From NCBI GenBank assembly GCA_020631235.1, contig JAHDHQ010000006.1:1-64000 (forward strand): a stretch of 64,000 bases of DNA. Direction: 5' to 3'. Made by a program: the position numbers and the translations under genes. Source of the DNA: Saprospiraceae bacterium (lineage in GTDB: Bacteria > Bacteroidota > Bacteroidia > Chitinophagales > Saprospiraceae). Below the pieces are notes generated by a model. It saw nothing but the letters and a program-made list of their open reading frames with translations, was not told the DNA's origin and did no database searches. Position 1 is the first letter of the stretch, and every line of letters starts with the position of its first letter. Of the stretch, positions 54,584-64,000 are shown piece after piece.

Positions 54584-55447
54584 TTGATAGACTTTAATAA
54601 GCAGTTTTCGGCAAAAGTTTTACTCTTCGGTGAATATACCGTTTTAATGGGTGGAGATGCTTTAGCTATGCCCTTTGATACTTTGTCTGCTCATTGGGAT
54701 AAAAGCGAAGAGGTTGACGAATCTTTATTGGCTTTTATTGACTATATAGAAAATCTAAAATCTCTGGATTCTTTTTATGATAAAACAGCATTGGACCAAC
54801 TAAAAAAAGCCTTAAATAAAGGCCTTGTATTAAAAAGTAGCATTCCTGTCGGTTATGGTTTAGGTAGCTCAGCCACGGTTTGCGCAGCTGTTTGGTCTTG
54901 TATACGGAAAGAAAATTCGGACTCTTCCTTACCATCATTAAAAAAAGTTTTTTCTCTATTAGAGAGTTTTTATCATGGAACAAGTTCTGGTGTCGATCCT
55001 TTAGTTTCTTATTTTGAAAAAGCGATCAAAATTTCAGGTTCAGGATCATCTTTAATTAAAAAACCGACTTTCGATATAACTAGCTACTTATATGATAGTC
55101 TTTTGCCTAGAGCGGGAAAACAATATATTCACTGGTTTACTGATCATATAGAAAGTAATGTTCCTTTTAGGGATAAAATGGAAGAGTTAACTGAACTAAA
55201 CAATCAATTGATCCAAGGTGGTTCTACTGATCAAATATCAACTCTCCAATCCATTTCGGAAATTCAATGGCAATATTTAGCACCTATGATTCCGGAAGAA
55301 TTACGAGATTTCTGGAAAGATAGTTTAAGTGACGACCACTCTTTTTGTAAACTATGTGGTGCTGGAGGTGGAGGTATGTTTTTGTATTTTTCTACTAAAG
55401 AGATAAACGGTCCTTTACACGGTAAATATCCCGTGTATAGATTATAG
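54584..55447 (+). CDS. GHMP-family kinase (mevalonate-kinase-like)
   Basis: 287 residues. The N-terminal LLFGEYTVLMGG strand-loop and the phosphate-binding motif PVGYGLGSSATVCAA (about 88-102) are those of GHMP kinases, and CGAGGGGMFLY near the C terminus is the third motif. The closest type is the mevalonate/phosphomevalonate-kinase-like group common in Bacteroidota that keep the mevalonate pathway; the substrate is inferred only. The start is TTG (no ATG fits). Its last 6 bp overlap the end of the convergent envelope protein gene. Confidence 0.85.
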   Translation: MIDFNKQFSAKVLLFGEYTVLMGGDALAMPFDTLSAHWDKSEEVDESLLAFIDYIENLKSLDSFYDKTALDQLKKALNKGLVLKSSIPVGYGLGSSATVCAAVWSCIRKENSDSSLPSLKKVFSLLESFYHGTSSGVDPLVSYFEKAIKISGSGSSLIKKPTFDITSYLYDSLLPRAGKQYIHWFTDHIESNVPFRDKMEELTELNNQLIQGGSTDQISTLQSISEIQWQYLAPMIPEELRDFWKDSLSDDHSFCKLCGAGGGGMFLYFSTKEINGPLHGKYPVYRL

Positions 55448-57778
55448 TTCATTCTCTATAAACAGGTTCAAGTCCCGATAACTTTCAGCTTCTCGTCTTA
55501 TTTCTTTATCTGACAAGGGTATGCTTCCTTTAAACACTTGAATCTCTATTTCATTGTTACTTTTTTCTTCTAATGTACTTTTTAATGTACGTGCATCCTC
55601 ATATGACTCAAAGAAACCTATCGTATAATTTAATATGTTTGTTTGTAGGTCTTTGGTTACCATAATATCGTCATTTTGTCTTAGAATACTGTTTTTATAT
55701 ATTCTCGGACTACTGGCAAATTTTACTCTATAATGTATGTCGTCTTTAACTATCCTGTATAATTCAAATCTTCGGTCTTTATGTACAGTTTGCACCTCTT
55801 CAAAACCTTGATAGGATAGAGTGTGCTCTTCTGGAATCGAATATAAAAGAATGTCTATTCGCTGGTTTTTGTTTTGCAGTTCTTGGGTTTCATTTCCGCC
55901 CATATCTGGCTTTACATACGGAAAGGTGGCTCCTAATGTGTTTGCTATAATCCTTTCTTTTGGAATGTTTCGGCTGACTAGATATTCGACAATGTCGTCC
56001 ATCCAAATAATGCCGAAATATAACTCAAACTCTTTGAGGGGTCCTGCTTTAACATTGTTTGTAAGTTCTACTTTGCTCTCAGGAAAAAGGCTTAGAAGTT
56101 TGATCAGTTTTTCAAGTTTACGCTTGTTTGACGGTGTCATCATTTGTTTTTCGTCCGTGTAAAACAATGGCTCTACCACGAGTAAGTCTGCTGTTAGCTC
56201 TTTGAGTACTTCTTTTTGGGCTTTTTTCTTTTTCCTTTTCTCCTTATTGCTTGTTGTCTGTTTTTTTGTATTGTCTTTTGGTTGGTCAACTACGACTGCT
56301 GGGCTTTTTTCTTTTTCCTTGCTTATAGCTGATTCTGTATTATTTGTTGTTTGTTTTTCAGCTTGTTCACTTTCGGCTGACTGTTGGTTTAATGGTTTTT
56401 CCGAAACAGTTTTTGGATCCTTTTTTTCTGTTTCTTCTTCTTGAGTTGACGCAATGGAATTTAGCTCATCATTCGTTTTATCAATTTCTTTATCGCTTGA
56501 AGCTTGCTCATTTTCTGTTTTAGGAATAGAATATTGTATGAAAGCAAGGGTTTCTAAGCCTTGTATACTTGTAGGCCAAGGCTCTTTAAAATAGGCAAAG
56601 AAAATATCATCCATTCCGGTAGTTCCTGCTCTATTGGATACAAAAGATGAAGAAATGCCGTCTGATTCTAATCGAAAGCCATAATCATCAGCTGGCGAAT
56701 TGATGCTTTTTCCTAGGTTGCTCGATTTTTTCCAGTTTTTGTTCTGTTTTTCAGCGTAAAAAATATCAAAACCTCCTTGTGATTCTTTTCTATTAGAGCT
56801 GAAAAATAAAAGTTGTTTATCTGCAGAAATAAATGGGCTCAGCTCATCATACGGACCATTTATTTTTGATCCTAAATTTTTTGGCAGAGACCATTTACCT
56901 TCCTCATAGCTGGAAGTGTATAAATCATAGGCACCAAAACCTCCTGGCCTTAACGAACTAAAAACTATAGTTTCTTTATCTACGACGCATAAATCTTTGT
57001 CTCCTAAATCAGGAAAGTATGGCAAGTTTGCTCTGTATACATTGTCCTCATCACCACTTTTTTGGTACAATATGATTGGTTTTTTCTTCAATACAGCTTC
57101 AAAGAATATTATTTGTCCATCACCACTTATGTCTTGAACTATTGGTCCATTTTGTTGTCTAATCTTGGACAAAACTTGATTTCTATCTTGCCAATTTCCT
57201 TTGTTTAAAGCGTAGCTTTTTACCTCCGAACCTTGCGATTGCTTCCGAGTAATATAAATAGTGCTTGGAAATAGTGGGCTTCTTAAAACTTTGGATTCAC
57301 TGAATTTAGAATTTGCCGGCTCTGGTAATTGTTCTAGAAGTACTGCAATGTCTTTATTGGTGTTTAATGCGTAAAAACATTGGTTAATCGAACGAACTAC
57401 TTCTTCTTCGTTTATCCTTTTATATGGTTTCCCTGCTAAATATTCTTTGTACCAATTAATGGCTTTTTTAAACCGTCCTTGTCTATGATAGGCTTTAGCT
57501 AAATAGTAGTTTAATTCGTTTTGCTTGTTCCCTAAGTTTTTAGCCCGCGCTATATCTACCAGTGTTTGTTGGTACTCTGCAACCTTGTAGGAACAAAGTG
57601 CCCTTGCATGCAGTGCTTTCTCATTATCTTTTATCGAAGGAATTTCATTTAAGACATCTATGGCTTCCCAATACTTCTTTTGCTCCATAAGTTTAGTCAC
57701 TTTGGAAGGGACGCCTTGAGCTATTCCCGAAAAATAGCCCATAACAAAAAATCCTATAATTATTGCTCTCAAAAGCAT
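55442..57778 (-). CDS. Envelope protein with TPR, PD40 propeller, OmpA-like and SPOR-like regions
   Basis: 778 residues. A signal peptide is followed by TPR-like helices (about 25-150), a WD40-like (PD40) propeller (about 170-390, with FSSNRKESQGGFDIFYA), a long charged linker (about 410-515), an OmpA-like domain (about 530-650, ending NKNQRIDILLYS) and a SPOR-like C-terminal domain (about 665-760). The general plan recalls the PorE-type T9SS proteins. The OmpA domain keeps the NxR motif but the first peptidoglycan-binding motif is not recognisable. It should sit in the periplasm and may link T9SS or the outer membrane to the cell wall. Confidence 0.82.
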   Translation of the reverse strand: MLLRAIIIGFFVMGYFSGIAQGVPSKVTKLMEQKKYWEAIDVLNEIPSIKDNEKALHARALCSYKVAEYQQTLVDIARAKNLGNKQNELNYYLAKAYHRQGRFKKAINWYKEYLAGKPYKRINEEEVVRSINQCFYALNTNKDIAVLLEQLPEPANSKFSESKVLRSPLFPSTIYITRKQSQGSEVKSYALNKGNWQDRNQVLSKIRQQNGPIVQDISGDGQIIFFEAVLKKKPIILYQKSGDEDNVYRANLPYFPDLGDKDLCVVDKETIVFSSLRPGGFGAYDLYTSSYEEGKWSLPKNLGSKINGPYDELSPFISADKQLLFFSSNRKESQGGFDIFYAEKQNKNWKKSSNLGKSINSPADDYGFRLESDGISSSFVSNRAGTTGMDDIFFAYFKEPWPTSIQGLETLAFIQYSIPKTENEQASSDKEIDKTNDELNSIASTQEEETEKKDPKTVSEKPLNQQSAESEQAEKQTTNNTESAISKEKEKSPAVVVDQPKDNTKKQTTSNKEKRKKKKAQKEVLKELTADLLVVEPLFYTDEKQMMTPSNKRKLEKLIKLLSLFPESKVELTNNVKAGPLKEFELYFGIIWMDDIVEYLVSRNIPKERIIANTLGATFPYVKPDMGGNETQELQNKNQRIDILLYSIPEEHTLSYQGFEEVQTVHKDRRFELYRIVKDDIHYRVKFASSPRIYKNSILRQNDDIMVTKDLQTNILNYTIGFFESYEDARTLKSTLEEKSNNEIEIQVFKGSIPLSDKEIRREAESYRDLNLFIENEL

Positions 57779-57866
57779 GGCTTAAACGATGACAGTGTTG
57801 TTATCCTTAAGTTACAATCAAAAATTGTACTACTTTTTTAGTCTATATAGCATAGATCAATAAGGT

Positions 57867-57897
57867 AATACATATTGTTAAGACAATAATATGTATT
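57867..57897 (-). terminator. Possible weak terminator after the E2 gene
   Basis: An AT-rich 12-bp stem with a TAAG loop and a 3-nt bulge lies directly after the E2 stop codon. There is no strong T tract, so its role as terminator is uncertain. Confidence 0.35.
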
Positions 57898-59242
57898 AAA
57901 TACCCCTATTTGCATCAAAAGCTTCTAAATAATCGGCCACTCTTCGAAGGAAAGAACCACCTAAAAACCCATCCACTACTCTATGGTCATAAGAAAGCGA
58001 AAGGAACATCATTTGTCTAACGGCAATAAGATCTCCATATTCAGTTTCTACCACTGCTGGTTTTTTTCTTATGGCTCCTACCGCTAAAATGGCCACTTGA
58101 GGTTGGTTAATAATCGGTGTACCCATTACATTTCCAAATGTTCCTACATTCGTCAGTGTGAAGCTTCCATCTTGTATGTCTTCCGGTTTTAACTTATTGT
58201 TTCTTGCTCTGTTTGCTAAGTCATTCACTGATTTTACTATCCCTTGCAAACTTAACATGTCTGCATTTTTAATAACTGGAACTATCAGGTTTCCACTTGG
58301 TAGCGCAGTGGCCATACCTATGTTAATGTTCTTCTTTACAATGATATTATCTCCATCTACCGATACATTAATCATTGGAAAATCTCTGATTGCTTTATGT
58401 ACGGCTTCGACGAATATCGGTGTAAAAGTTATTTTCTCACCATATTTTTTCTGGTATTCTACTTTTATACCATTTCTCCAATTGACTATGTTTGTCACAT
58501 CAGCTTCGACAAATGATGTTACATGTGGTGAAGTATGCTTAGATCTTACCATGTGGTCAGCAATCAGCTTTCTCATCCGATCCATTTGCACTATTTCATC
58601 TTGCCCAGATGTACTCTTTACTGAAGGCATAGAATTAGCAACATTCGATGTTTTGGCTGTAGGTGTTGATACAGAACTTGGTGTCGCAGCTGGGGTGGAT
58701 GATTGTCCCCTAGATTTTAGATAATTCATCATATCTATTTTCGTCACCCTTCCATTTGCACCTGTTCCAGGAATAGCGTCTAACTCTGCTTGTCCAATAT
58801 TTTCCTGTTTAGCAATGTTTTTAACTAGAGGTGAATAAAACCGATTGGCCGAACTAATGGCTGATGATTGTACTGCTTCCGAAACCTGTTGGACTTCACT
58901 TTCTATTTGTTGTGCCACCTCCTTAGCCGCCACTTGTACTGGCTCTGCTTGTTTTGGTGTTTCTTCAGGTGTAGATGTCGGCGCCTCTTCTGATGATTCG
59001 CCTTCTGTTTCCAAAATAGCGATGATTTCTCCTACGGGTACCACATCGTTTACATTAAACAGTATTTTACTGATCACTCCATCAACTGGAGAAGGAATTT
59101 CAGAATCTACCTTGTCTGTAGCTATCTCAAGAATTGTTTCATCTTCTTCGACTTTGTCTCCTACATTTTTAACCCAATTTAATATGGTTGCCTCAATGAT
59201 GCTTTCTCCCATTTTTGGCATGCGTAGTTCTAACTTTCCCAT
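57896..59242 (-). CDS. 2-oxo acid dehydrogenase E2 (dihydrolipoamide acyltransferase)
   Basis: 448 residues. One lipoyl domain (about 3-76, lipoyl-lysine K44 in ATDKVDSE) is joined by a Glu/Gln/Ala-rich linker to the E1/E3-binding domain (about 133-172, SPLVKNIAKQENI). A Ser/Thr/Pro linker and the catalytic domain follow, with His420 and Asp424 in YDHRVVDG. It is the branched-chain or 2-oxoglutarate/pyruvate type; the substrate class cannot be fixed, because no E1 or E3 gene is present here. It is 3 bp downstream of cinA and probably in the birA-cinA operon. Confidence 0.9.
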   Translation of the reverse strand: MGKLELRMPKMGESIIEATILNWVKNVGDKVEEDETILEIATDKVDSEIPSPVDGVISKILFNVNDVVPVGEIIAILETEGESSEEAPTSTPEETPKQAEPVQVAAKEVAQQIESEVQQVSEAVQSSAISSANRFYSPLVKNIAKQENIGQAELDAIPGTGANGRVTKIDMMNYLKSRGQSSTPAATPSSVSTPTAKTSNVANSMPSVKSTSGQDEIVQMDRMRKLIADHMVRSKHTSPHVTSFVEADVTNIVNWRNGIKVEYQKKYGEKITFTPIFVEAVHKAIRDFPMINVSVDGDNIIVKKNINIGMATALPSGNLIVPVIKNADMLSLQGIVKSVNDLANRARNNKLKPEDIQDGSFTLTNVGTFGNVMGTPIINQPQVAILAVGAIRKKPAVVETEYGDLIAVRQMMFLSLSYDHRVVDGFLGGSFLRRVADYLEAFDANRGI

Positions 59243-59245
59243 TTT

Positions 59246-60508
59246 TTAATTTTGTGCAAAATTAATTGAATTATCTCCGAGTAAAAATTTTCGGAGCAGA
59301 ATAAAAGCATACGTCGTGCTATATTCTATGTTAATTTTTCTATCCTTTTTAATCAAAAGCTTTTTTGACTCTATTCTTTTTCGGTTACCTACCGAAATAC
59401 ACACTGTTCCCACAGGTTTTTCTTCGGTTCCCCCACCAGGTCCTGCAATTCCTGAAACGGCTATTGCGATATCTGTATTAAATAAATCTAAACAGCCTTT
59501 AACCATTTGTTCTGTGGTAGCGATACTTACCGCTCCTTCATTTTTCAGTGTTTCGGGATTAACGCCTAACACTTTTTCTTTGATTCTATTATCATATGCT
59601 ACTGCACTGCCTTGAAAATAAGCACTTGAGCCTGGATTTAGCGTAATGTGATGAGCAATATTTCCACCAGTACAACTCTCTGCTGTGGAGATAGTAAGTC
59701 CATTGTTTATCATTATTTTTTGGAGCGCCTTAACTAAATTAGTGTCATCAAAACCAAATACTATGCTTGATAAATGCTTGCTTATTTTTTGAGTGACTTG
59801 ATCTATTTCGTTTTGCAATACTTCTTTGTTCGGATGTTTTCCAGATATACGTATCCTGACCGAAGCTTTTGATGGCAGATAGGCAAATGAAATGTAATCG
59901 GGTGTTTCCTGGATTATGGGTTCAATATCATCTGCAATCATTGATTCGCCTCTTCCGCAAGTGTGTATTGTTCTGTGATATAGGTTGTTAGTCTGTTTTT
60001 TCTTTACAAATGGAACTATGTGATGATTAAATATATATTTCATTTCGAATGGAACTCCTGGCATTGAAATAATGGTGCAGGCATCTTTTTCAAACAACAT
60101 GCCTGGAGCAGTGCCTAATTTGTTTTCCAAAAGCAAGGCTGTTTTAGGCATATAACATTGTTCCTTGTGCATGGAACTAAGTGGATAATTACGTTTTTTA
60201 AAATAGTCTGTAATCTTATCATAAGTACTTTGATCAAAATACATTTCAAGGTTTAAAAACTGACTGATGGCTTTTTTTGTAAAATCATCTTTTGTAGGAC
60301 CTAGGCCACCAGTAACTAATATTAAATCACTATCCTGGCTTGTCATTTCAAATGCTGATATCATCTGTTCCATATCATCATTCACAGAAAGTATACGCAA
60401 AACTTCAGCTCCTTGTTCGTTTAATTTTTTGCCTAACCAAGCCGAATTAGTATCGATAATCTGACCTATTAGAATCTCTGTACCTATGGTAATTATACTT
60501 GTTTTCAT
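59246..60508 (-). CDS. cinA: CinA-type protein (MoCF domain + nicotinamide nucleotide amidase)
   Basis: 420 residues. The N-terminal MoCF-like domain (ILIGQIIDTNSAWL at about 12-25, TGGLGPTKDD near 65-74) acts in other CinA proteins as an ADP-ribose-type pyrophosphatase. The C-terminal domain (about 255-415, STAESCTGGNIA and VSGIAGPGGG) is the NMN deamidase. Fused CinA proteins recycle or repair pyridine nucleotides. It starts by a 4-bp ATGA overlap with birA. Confidence 0.92.
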   Translation of the reverse strand: MKTSIITIGTEILIGQIIDTNSAWLGKKLNEQGAEVLRILSVNDDMEQMISAFEMTSQDSDLILVTGGLGPTKDDFTKKAISQFLNLEMYFDQSTYDKITDYFKKRNYPLSSMHKEQCYMPKTALLLENKLGTAPGMLFEKDACTIISMPGVPFEMKYIFNHHIVPFVKKKQTNNLYHRTIHTCGRGESMIADDIEPIIQETPDYISFAYLPSKASVRIRISGKHPNKEVLQNEIDQVTQKISKHLSSIVFGFDDTNLVKALQKIMINNGLTISTAESCTGGNIAHHITLNPGSSAYFQGSAVAYDNRIKEKVLGVNPETLKNEGAVSIATTEQMVKGCLDLFNTDIAIAVSGIAGPGGGTEEKPVGTVCISVGNRKRIESKKLLIKKDRKINIEYSTTYAFILLRKFLLGDNSINFAQN

Positions 60509-61233
60509 ATAATCATTCTTATATCTCCAAATGCAAATGCCTTTTTCCCTTGTATTGTTTGCAAAACCATGTGCCCTTTTGGGTCTACCTCGAGGATGCT
60601 TGCTTTAAATGTTTTTCCTTCTGCCCTAAATAAACATTCCTTTCCGATTCTATATAGGTGTTTATTGTATTGGTCAATGATGTTAAAATTACCAACAACG
60701 TCTTCTGTTTTTATGTTTAATTGTTTCATCAAACCATGCATTAAATCAAGAAGATTCCATGTTTTTTTACTTACTTGTTTTAATGATATAGGGTTAGGGA
60801 TGTCACTACTAAATTGAGTTTGATTGATATTAAGTCCGACTCCGATGATGCAGTAGCTTATTTGTTTTGACGTAAGTACATTTTGTATTAATAAGCCTCC
60901 AATTTTTTTTTCTTTAAGATATATGTCATTGGGCCATTTAATAAAGCATGATTCTTTGCTTAATGCAGCAATGTATGCCCTAACTCTCAAAGCAATGGAC
61001 ATATTTAAGGCTATTTGGTCTTTGACGAAAAGATCCCTAAAAGGTATAACTATAGAGCAACTGATGTTTTTACCTGACTCACTTTCCCATTTTCTGCCAA
61101 ATTGTCCTCTTCCTGCCGTCTGTTCATAGGTATAAATGCATGAATTACACGATGGTTTACTTTTTGATAACCATTTAGTGGCAAATGCATTGGTAGAATC
61201 TATACTGGAAAGGTATATGTATTGATGGGCCAT
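60505..61233 (-). CDS. birA: Biotin-[acetyl-CoA-carboxylase] ligase
   Basis: 242 residues. It attaches biotin to carboxylase carrier proteins. The biotin-binding loop GRGQFGRKW (about 41-49) and the catalytic CFIKWPNDIYLKEKKIGGLL segment are intact. There is no N-terminal DNA-binding domain, so this is a monofunctional enzyme and not a repressor. First gene of the birA-cinA-E2 run, divergent from rsfS with 66 bp between. Confidence 0.92.
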   Translation of the reverse strand: MAHQYIYLSSIDSTNAFATKWLSKSKPSCNSCIYTYEQTAGRGQFGRKWESESGKNISCSIVIPFRDLFVKDQIALNMSIALRVRAYIAALSKESCFIKWPNDIYLKEKKIGGLLIQNVLTSKQISYCIIGVGLNINQTQFSSDIPNPISLKQVSKKTWNLLDLMHGLMKQLNIKTEDVVGNFNIIDQYNKHLYRIGKECLFRAEGKTFKASILEVDPKGHMVLQTIQGKKAFAFGDIRMII

Positions 61234-61299
61234 CTTTTTATCCGTGGATTTGGAGATTTATTATTCGTACTTTTATAAACTAATCTTTAAAGATAACAT

Positions 61300-61686
61300 T
61301 TGAGTAGAGCAAATATTAAGAAAGTAGTACCAACAGATATAGCGGCATTGAACGATCTTATCGTAGATAGTATACAAGATATAAAAGGTAAAAATATCGT
61401 AAAACTTGACTTAAGGGAATTAGATGAAGCTCCTTCTGATTTTTTTATAATCTGTGAAGGAGATTCCTCAACGCAAATAAACGCTATAGCTAATAATGTG
61501 CATAAAAGGACAAAAAACGAAATGGGTCAAAAGGCCATTCATCGAGAAGGCTTGAACAGTACCACTTGGGTACTTGTTGATTACTTTAATACTATTGTTC
61601 ACATTTTTCATCCGGAAGCTAGAGCTTTTTATGCAATTGAAGAGTTATGGGGAGATGCAACATTCACAGAATATCAAAACCTATAA
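61300..61686 (+). CDS. rsfS: Ribosomal silencing factor RsfS
   Basis: 128 residues. RsfS binds ribosomal protein uL14 and stops subunit joining when nutrients are low. The family pattern is clear: VKLDLRE, APSDFFIICEGDS, REGLNSTTWVLVDYFNTIVHIFHPEARAFYAIEELW split across the C-terminal half. The start is TTG. ftsH follows after 64 bp on the same strand, a common pairing in this phylum. Confidence 0.93.
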   Translation: MSRANIKKVVPTDIAALNDLIVDSIQDIKGKNIVKLDLRELDEAPSDFFIICEGDSSTQINAIANNVHKRTKNEMGQKAIHREGLNSTTWVLVDYFNTIVHIFHPEARAFYAIEELWGDATFTEYQNL

Positions 61687-61750
61687 AATACCAAACGATA
61701 TTCTAGCAACTTGCGTTTAAACTATAGCCGCAACCAGTTAAACAAACTAA

Positions 61751-63709
61751 ATGAGTAAAGAAACTAATAATAACAATAATAAGAAGGTCAATTTCAATAC
61801 CTATTGGATTTACGGGCTGATCATTTTCTTTATTATTTGCGTAAATATGTTTTTATACACAAATAATACAACGAAGGAGATTTCTAAGTCTAAGTTCATG
61901 GAAATTGCCGCTCAAAATCACATTGAAAAGTTAGATATTATCAATGATGATATTGCAGAAATCTATATTTCTAAATCTGCTCATGGGTCTTATGAGCACA
62001 TAAAGCAAGGAAACCCTATTTCTGTTGCTTCTCCTCATTTTAGACTAAATTTTGGGGATGTAGGAAAATTCACTGAAGAACTTGATGAAATAAATGAAAA
62101 GGCTACTAAACCTATAGAGTATTATCATATAAAAAGGACAAACTACCTTGGAAATATGCTTAGTTGGTTGCTGCCAGTATTTCTGATTATTGCTTTATGG
62201 TTGTTTTTTATGCGTCGTATGGCTACTGGTACTGGTGGTCCTGGATCTCAGATCTTCAACATTGGAAAATCTAAAGCCACTTTATTTGATAATAACACAA
62301 AGGTAAATATCACTTTTAAAGATGTTGCCGGTCTAAATGAGGCTAAAGAAGAAGTCATGGAAGTGGTTGATTTTCTTAAAAACCCTAAAAAATATACGGC
62401 CTTAGGTGGTAAAATACCTAAAGGTGTTTTGCTAGTCGGCCCTCCTGGGACAGGAAAAACTCTATTAGCTAAAGCGGTAGCTGGTGAGGCAGGTGTTCCT
62501 TTTTTCTCCATGTCAGGTAGTGATTTTGTAGAAATGTTTGTAGGTGTCGGTGCTTCAAGGGTTAGGGATTTATTTAAGCAAGCAAGGGAAAAAGCGCCTT
62601 GTATTGTATTTATTGATGAAATAGATGCCATTGGTAGAGCTAGAGGTAAAGGTGCAGTCCAAGGTGGTAATGATGAAAGAGAAAACACACTCAATCAACT
62701 ATTAGTGGAAATGGATGGGTTCAGTACGGACAAAGGTGTGATATTAATGGCTGCAACAAACAGACCTGATGTATTAGATAATGCCTTATTAAGACCTGGA
62801 CGTTTTGACAGACAAATAGGTATCGATCGACCTGATTTAAAAGGTCGTGAAGAAATTTTTAAAGTGCATTTAAAATCTATCAAAATAAATGATGAAGTCG
62901 TACCAGAAAAATTAGCAGAAATGACTCCTGGTTTTGCAGGTGCAGACATTGCTAATATCTGTAATGAAGCGGCATTAGTAGCGGCTAGGCGAGATAAAAA
63001 ATCAGTGGACTTAGATGACTTTAATTATGCTTTAGATAGGGTAATCGGCGGATTAGAAAAGAAAAATAAAATCATTTCTCCTAAGGAAAAGGAAATCATT
63101 GCTTTTCACGAAGCTGGCCATGCTATTTGTGGTTGGTTTTTAGAACATGCCTCTCCCCTAGTGAAAGTAACTATTGTTCCTCGTGGTATAGGCACATTAG
63201 GCTATGCTCAATATTTACCTAAAGAAGAGTACATAACACGCACGGAACAACTAGAAGATAGAATGTGTATGACTCTAGGTGGTAGGGCGGCAGAAAAAAT
63301 TGTTTTTGACAAGATATCTACGGGTGCCCAAAATGACCTAGATCAAGTTACCAAAATGGCTTATGGTATGATTTCGGTTTATGGAATGAATGATAAGGTC
63401 GGAAACGTTTCGTTCCATGGAATGTCTCAAGACAATTTTAATAAACCTTACTCGGATGAAACCGCAAAATTAATCGATGATGAGGTTAGAAAAATGATTG
63501 ATGCACAATATGTCCGAGCGCAAGAATTGCTCAATACTTATAGAAATGAATTGAACATTTTAGCTCGTACTCTTCTTGATCGTGAGGTAATACTAAAATC
63601 TGATGTTGAACAATTAATTGGAAAGAGGCCTTTTGAAACCATAGAGTTAGAAGCTGAAAATGTTACCGAAGCTCCAGAGGTAGCTCCTGATGATCAAGCT
63701 GAAGTTTAA
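61751..63709 (+). CDS. ftsH: ATP-dependent zinc metalloprotease FtsH
   Basis: 652 residues. It is a membrane-anchored AAA protease for quality control of membrane proteins. Two membrane helices (about 15-35 and 137-155) flank a small periplasmic domain. The AAA module has Walker A GPPGTGKT (230-237), Walker [12 protein letters not shown] and the [23 protein letters not shown]. The zinc site is HEAGH (453-457). The C-terminal tail is acidic. A normal-length FtsH with no oddities. Confidence 0.96.
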   Translation: MSKETNNNNNKKVNFNTYWIYGLIIFFIICVNMFLYTNNTTKEISKSKFMEIAAQNHIEKLDIINDDIAEIYISKSAHGSYEHIKQGNPISVASPHFRLNFGDVGKFTEELDEINEKATKPIEYYHIKRTNYLGNMLSWLLPVFLIIALWLFFMRRMATGTGGPGSQIFNIGKSKATLFDNNTKVNITFKDVAGLNEAKEEVMEVVDFLKNPKKYTALGGKIPKGVLLVGPPGTGKTLLAKAVAGEAGVPFFSMSGSDFVEMFVGVGASRVRDLFKQAREKAPCIVFIDEIDAIGRARGKGAVQGGNDERENTLNQLLVEMDGFSTDKGVILMAATNRPDVLDNALLRPGRFDRQIGIDRPDLKGREEIFKVHLKSIKINDEVVPEKLAEMTPGFAGADIANICNEAALVAARRDKKSVDLDDFNYALDRVIGGLEKKNKIISPKEKEIIAFHEAGHAICGWFLEHASPLVKVTIVPRGIGTLGYAQYLPKEEYITRTEQLEDRMCMTLGGRAAEKIVFDKISTGAQNDLDQVTKMAYGMISVYGMNDKVGNVSFHGMSQDNFNKPYSDETAKLIDDEVRKMIDAQYVRAQELLNTYRNELNILARTLLDREVILKSDVEQLIGKRPFETIELEAENVTEAPEVAPDDQAEV

Positions 63710-63712
63710 CCA

Positions 63713-64000
63713 TTAACTTTCGGCGATTTTTGTGAGTGCATACGTTTCCATAATGGTAAATATCAAGTAGTTTATCAGAAACGGAATCACAAACCACTTT
63801 GATTGTGGGCCATTGGTTTGTACATACCAATACACTAAACCAAAAGACAAAATCAGCTTCATCAAGACATTAAAAATGACAATGGAAATAAAAGATCCTT
63901 TTTGTCCTTTCCTGACTATATACTGAGCTGCAAAAAATATTACACTTGCTAATAAAAGGAAAAAGACCAGGCTAATCCAAAAGAAATCTTGGTAAATCAA
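63713..64000 (-). CDS. Membrane protein, partial (5' end beyond the window)
   Basis: The last 95 or so codons of a minus-strand gene, with its stop 3 bp from that of ftsH. Three to four hydrophobic segments are visible, including IVIFNVLMKLILSFGLVYW and FVIPFLINYLIFTIMETYALT. Size and layout recall the small membrane proteins encoded beside ATP synthase genes in this phylum, but that is a guess; the first codon in the window is not a reliable start. Confidence 0.65.
   Translation of the reverse strand: MIYQDFFWISLVFFLLLASVIFFAAQYIVRKGQKGSFISIVIFNVLMKLILSFGLVYWYVQTNGPQSKWFVIPFLINYLIFTIMETYALTKIAES

Noticed and set aside
58158-58724. 188-residue open frame antisense to the E2 acyltransferase
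   Set aside because: The minus strand encodes an unmistakable E2 with lipoyl and catalytic motifs; the plus frame has no start signal or family match.

Overview
This is about 64 kb of chromosome from a low-GC member of the Bacteroidota, most likely a marine Saprospirales-type bacterium. That placement is an inference. It rests on type IX secretion (T9SS) sorting domains of both classes (a gliding-type C-terminal domain on the 3514-residue protein, ordinary type A domains on two others), many short lipoproteins, TAnnTTTG-like -7 promoter boxes, a Y_Y_Y/LytTR propeller regulator, and the arginine decarboxylase/agmatinase/deoxyhypusine-synthase-like trio. There are no insertion sequences, phage genes, CRISPR arrays or rRNA genes.

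Layout. 1-5.6 kb: the tail of a tRNA gene, two small membrane proteins, a lone lycopene cyclase and a three-gene polyamine operon. 5.7-7.7 kb: DNA polymerase IV divergent from a LexA-like HTH/S24 regulator. The promoter region between them holds four copies of a 17-bp palindrome, and two more copies precede a DnaE2-like polymerase at 38.4 kb. I read this as a dispersed SOS-like mutagenesis regulon. 7.7-10.7 kb: housekeeping and membrane genes and tRNA-Val(UAC). 10.9-21.5 kb: one gene for a giant secreted, repeat-built, probably adhesive protein, whose Ig-like region is four copies of a four-module block. 21.5-25.5 kb: a Wzy/Wzz/Wzx polysaccharide assembly trio. 25.5-28.1 kb: an intact ligase-associated exonuclease overlapping a full-length ATP-dependent DNA ligase homologue that has lost essentially every catalytic residue. 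28.2-32 kb: a second large secreted protein with HYR-like and dockerin-like modules.

32-38.2 kb: a minus-strand run of propeller-LytTR regulator, gamma-glutamyltransferase, amidohydrolase and lipoprotein, suggesting regulated peptide or glutathione use. 38.4-64 kb: DnaE2-like polymerase, an FG-GAP-like secreted protein, a lipoprotein, RNase HII, an RND/MMPL exporter, an antiquitin-type aldehyde dehydrogenase, a YdbS/YdbT pair, Mfd with a previously missed 51-codon membrane gene overlapping its start, a GHMP kinase, a PD40/OmpA/SPOR-like envelope protein, the birA-cinA-E2 operon, and rsfS-ftsH.

The strongest leads are (1) the catalytically dead ligase kept in an operon with a live-looking exonuclease, (2) the 17-bp operator family linking the S24 regulator, dinB and the DnaE2-like polymerase, and (3) the 4x4 block architecture of the giant protein.
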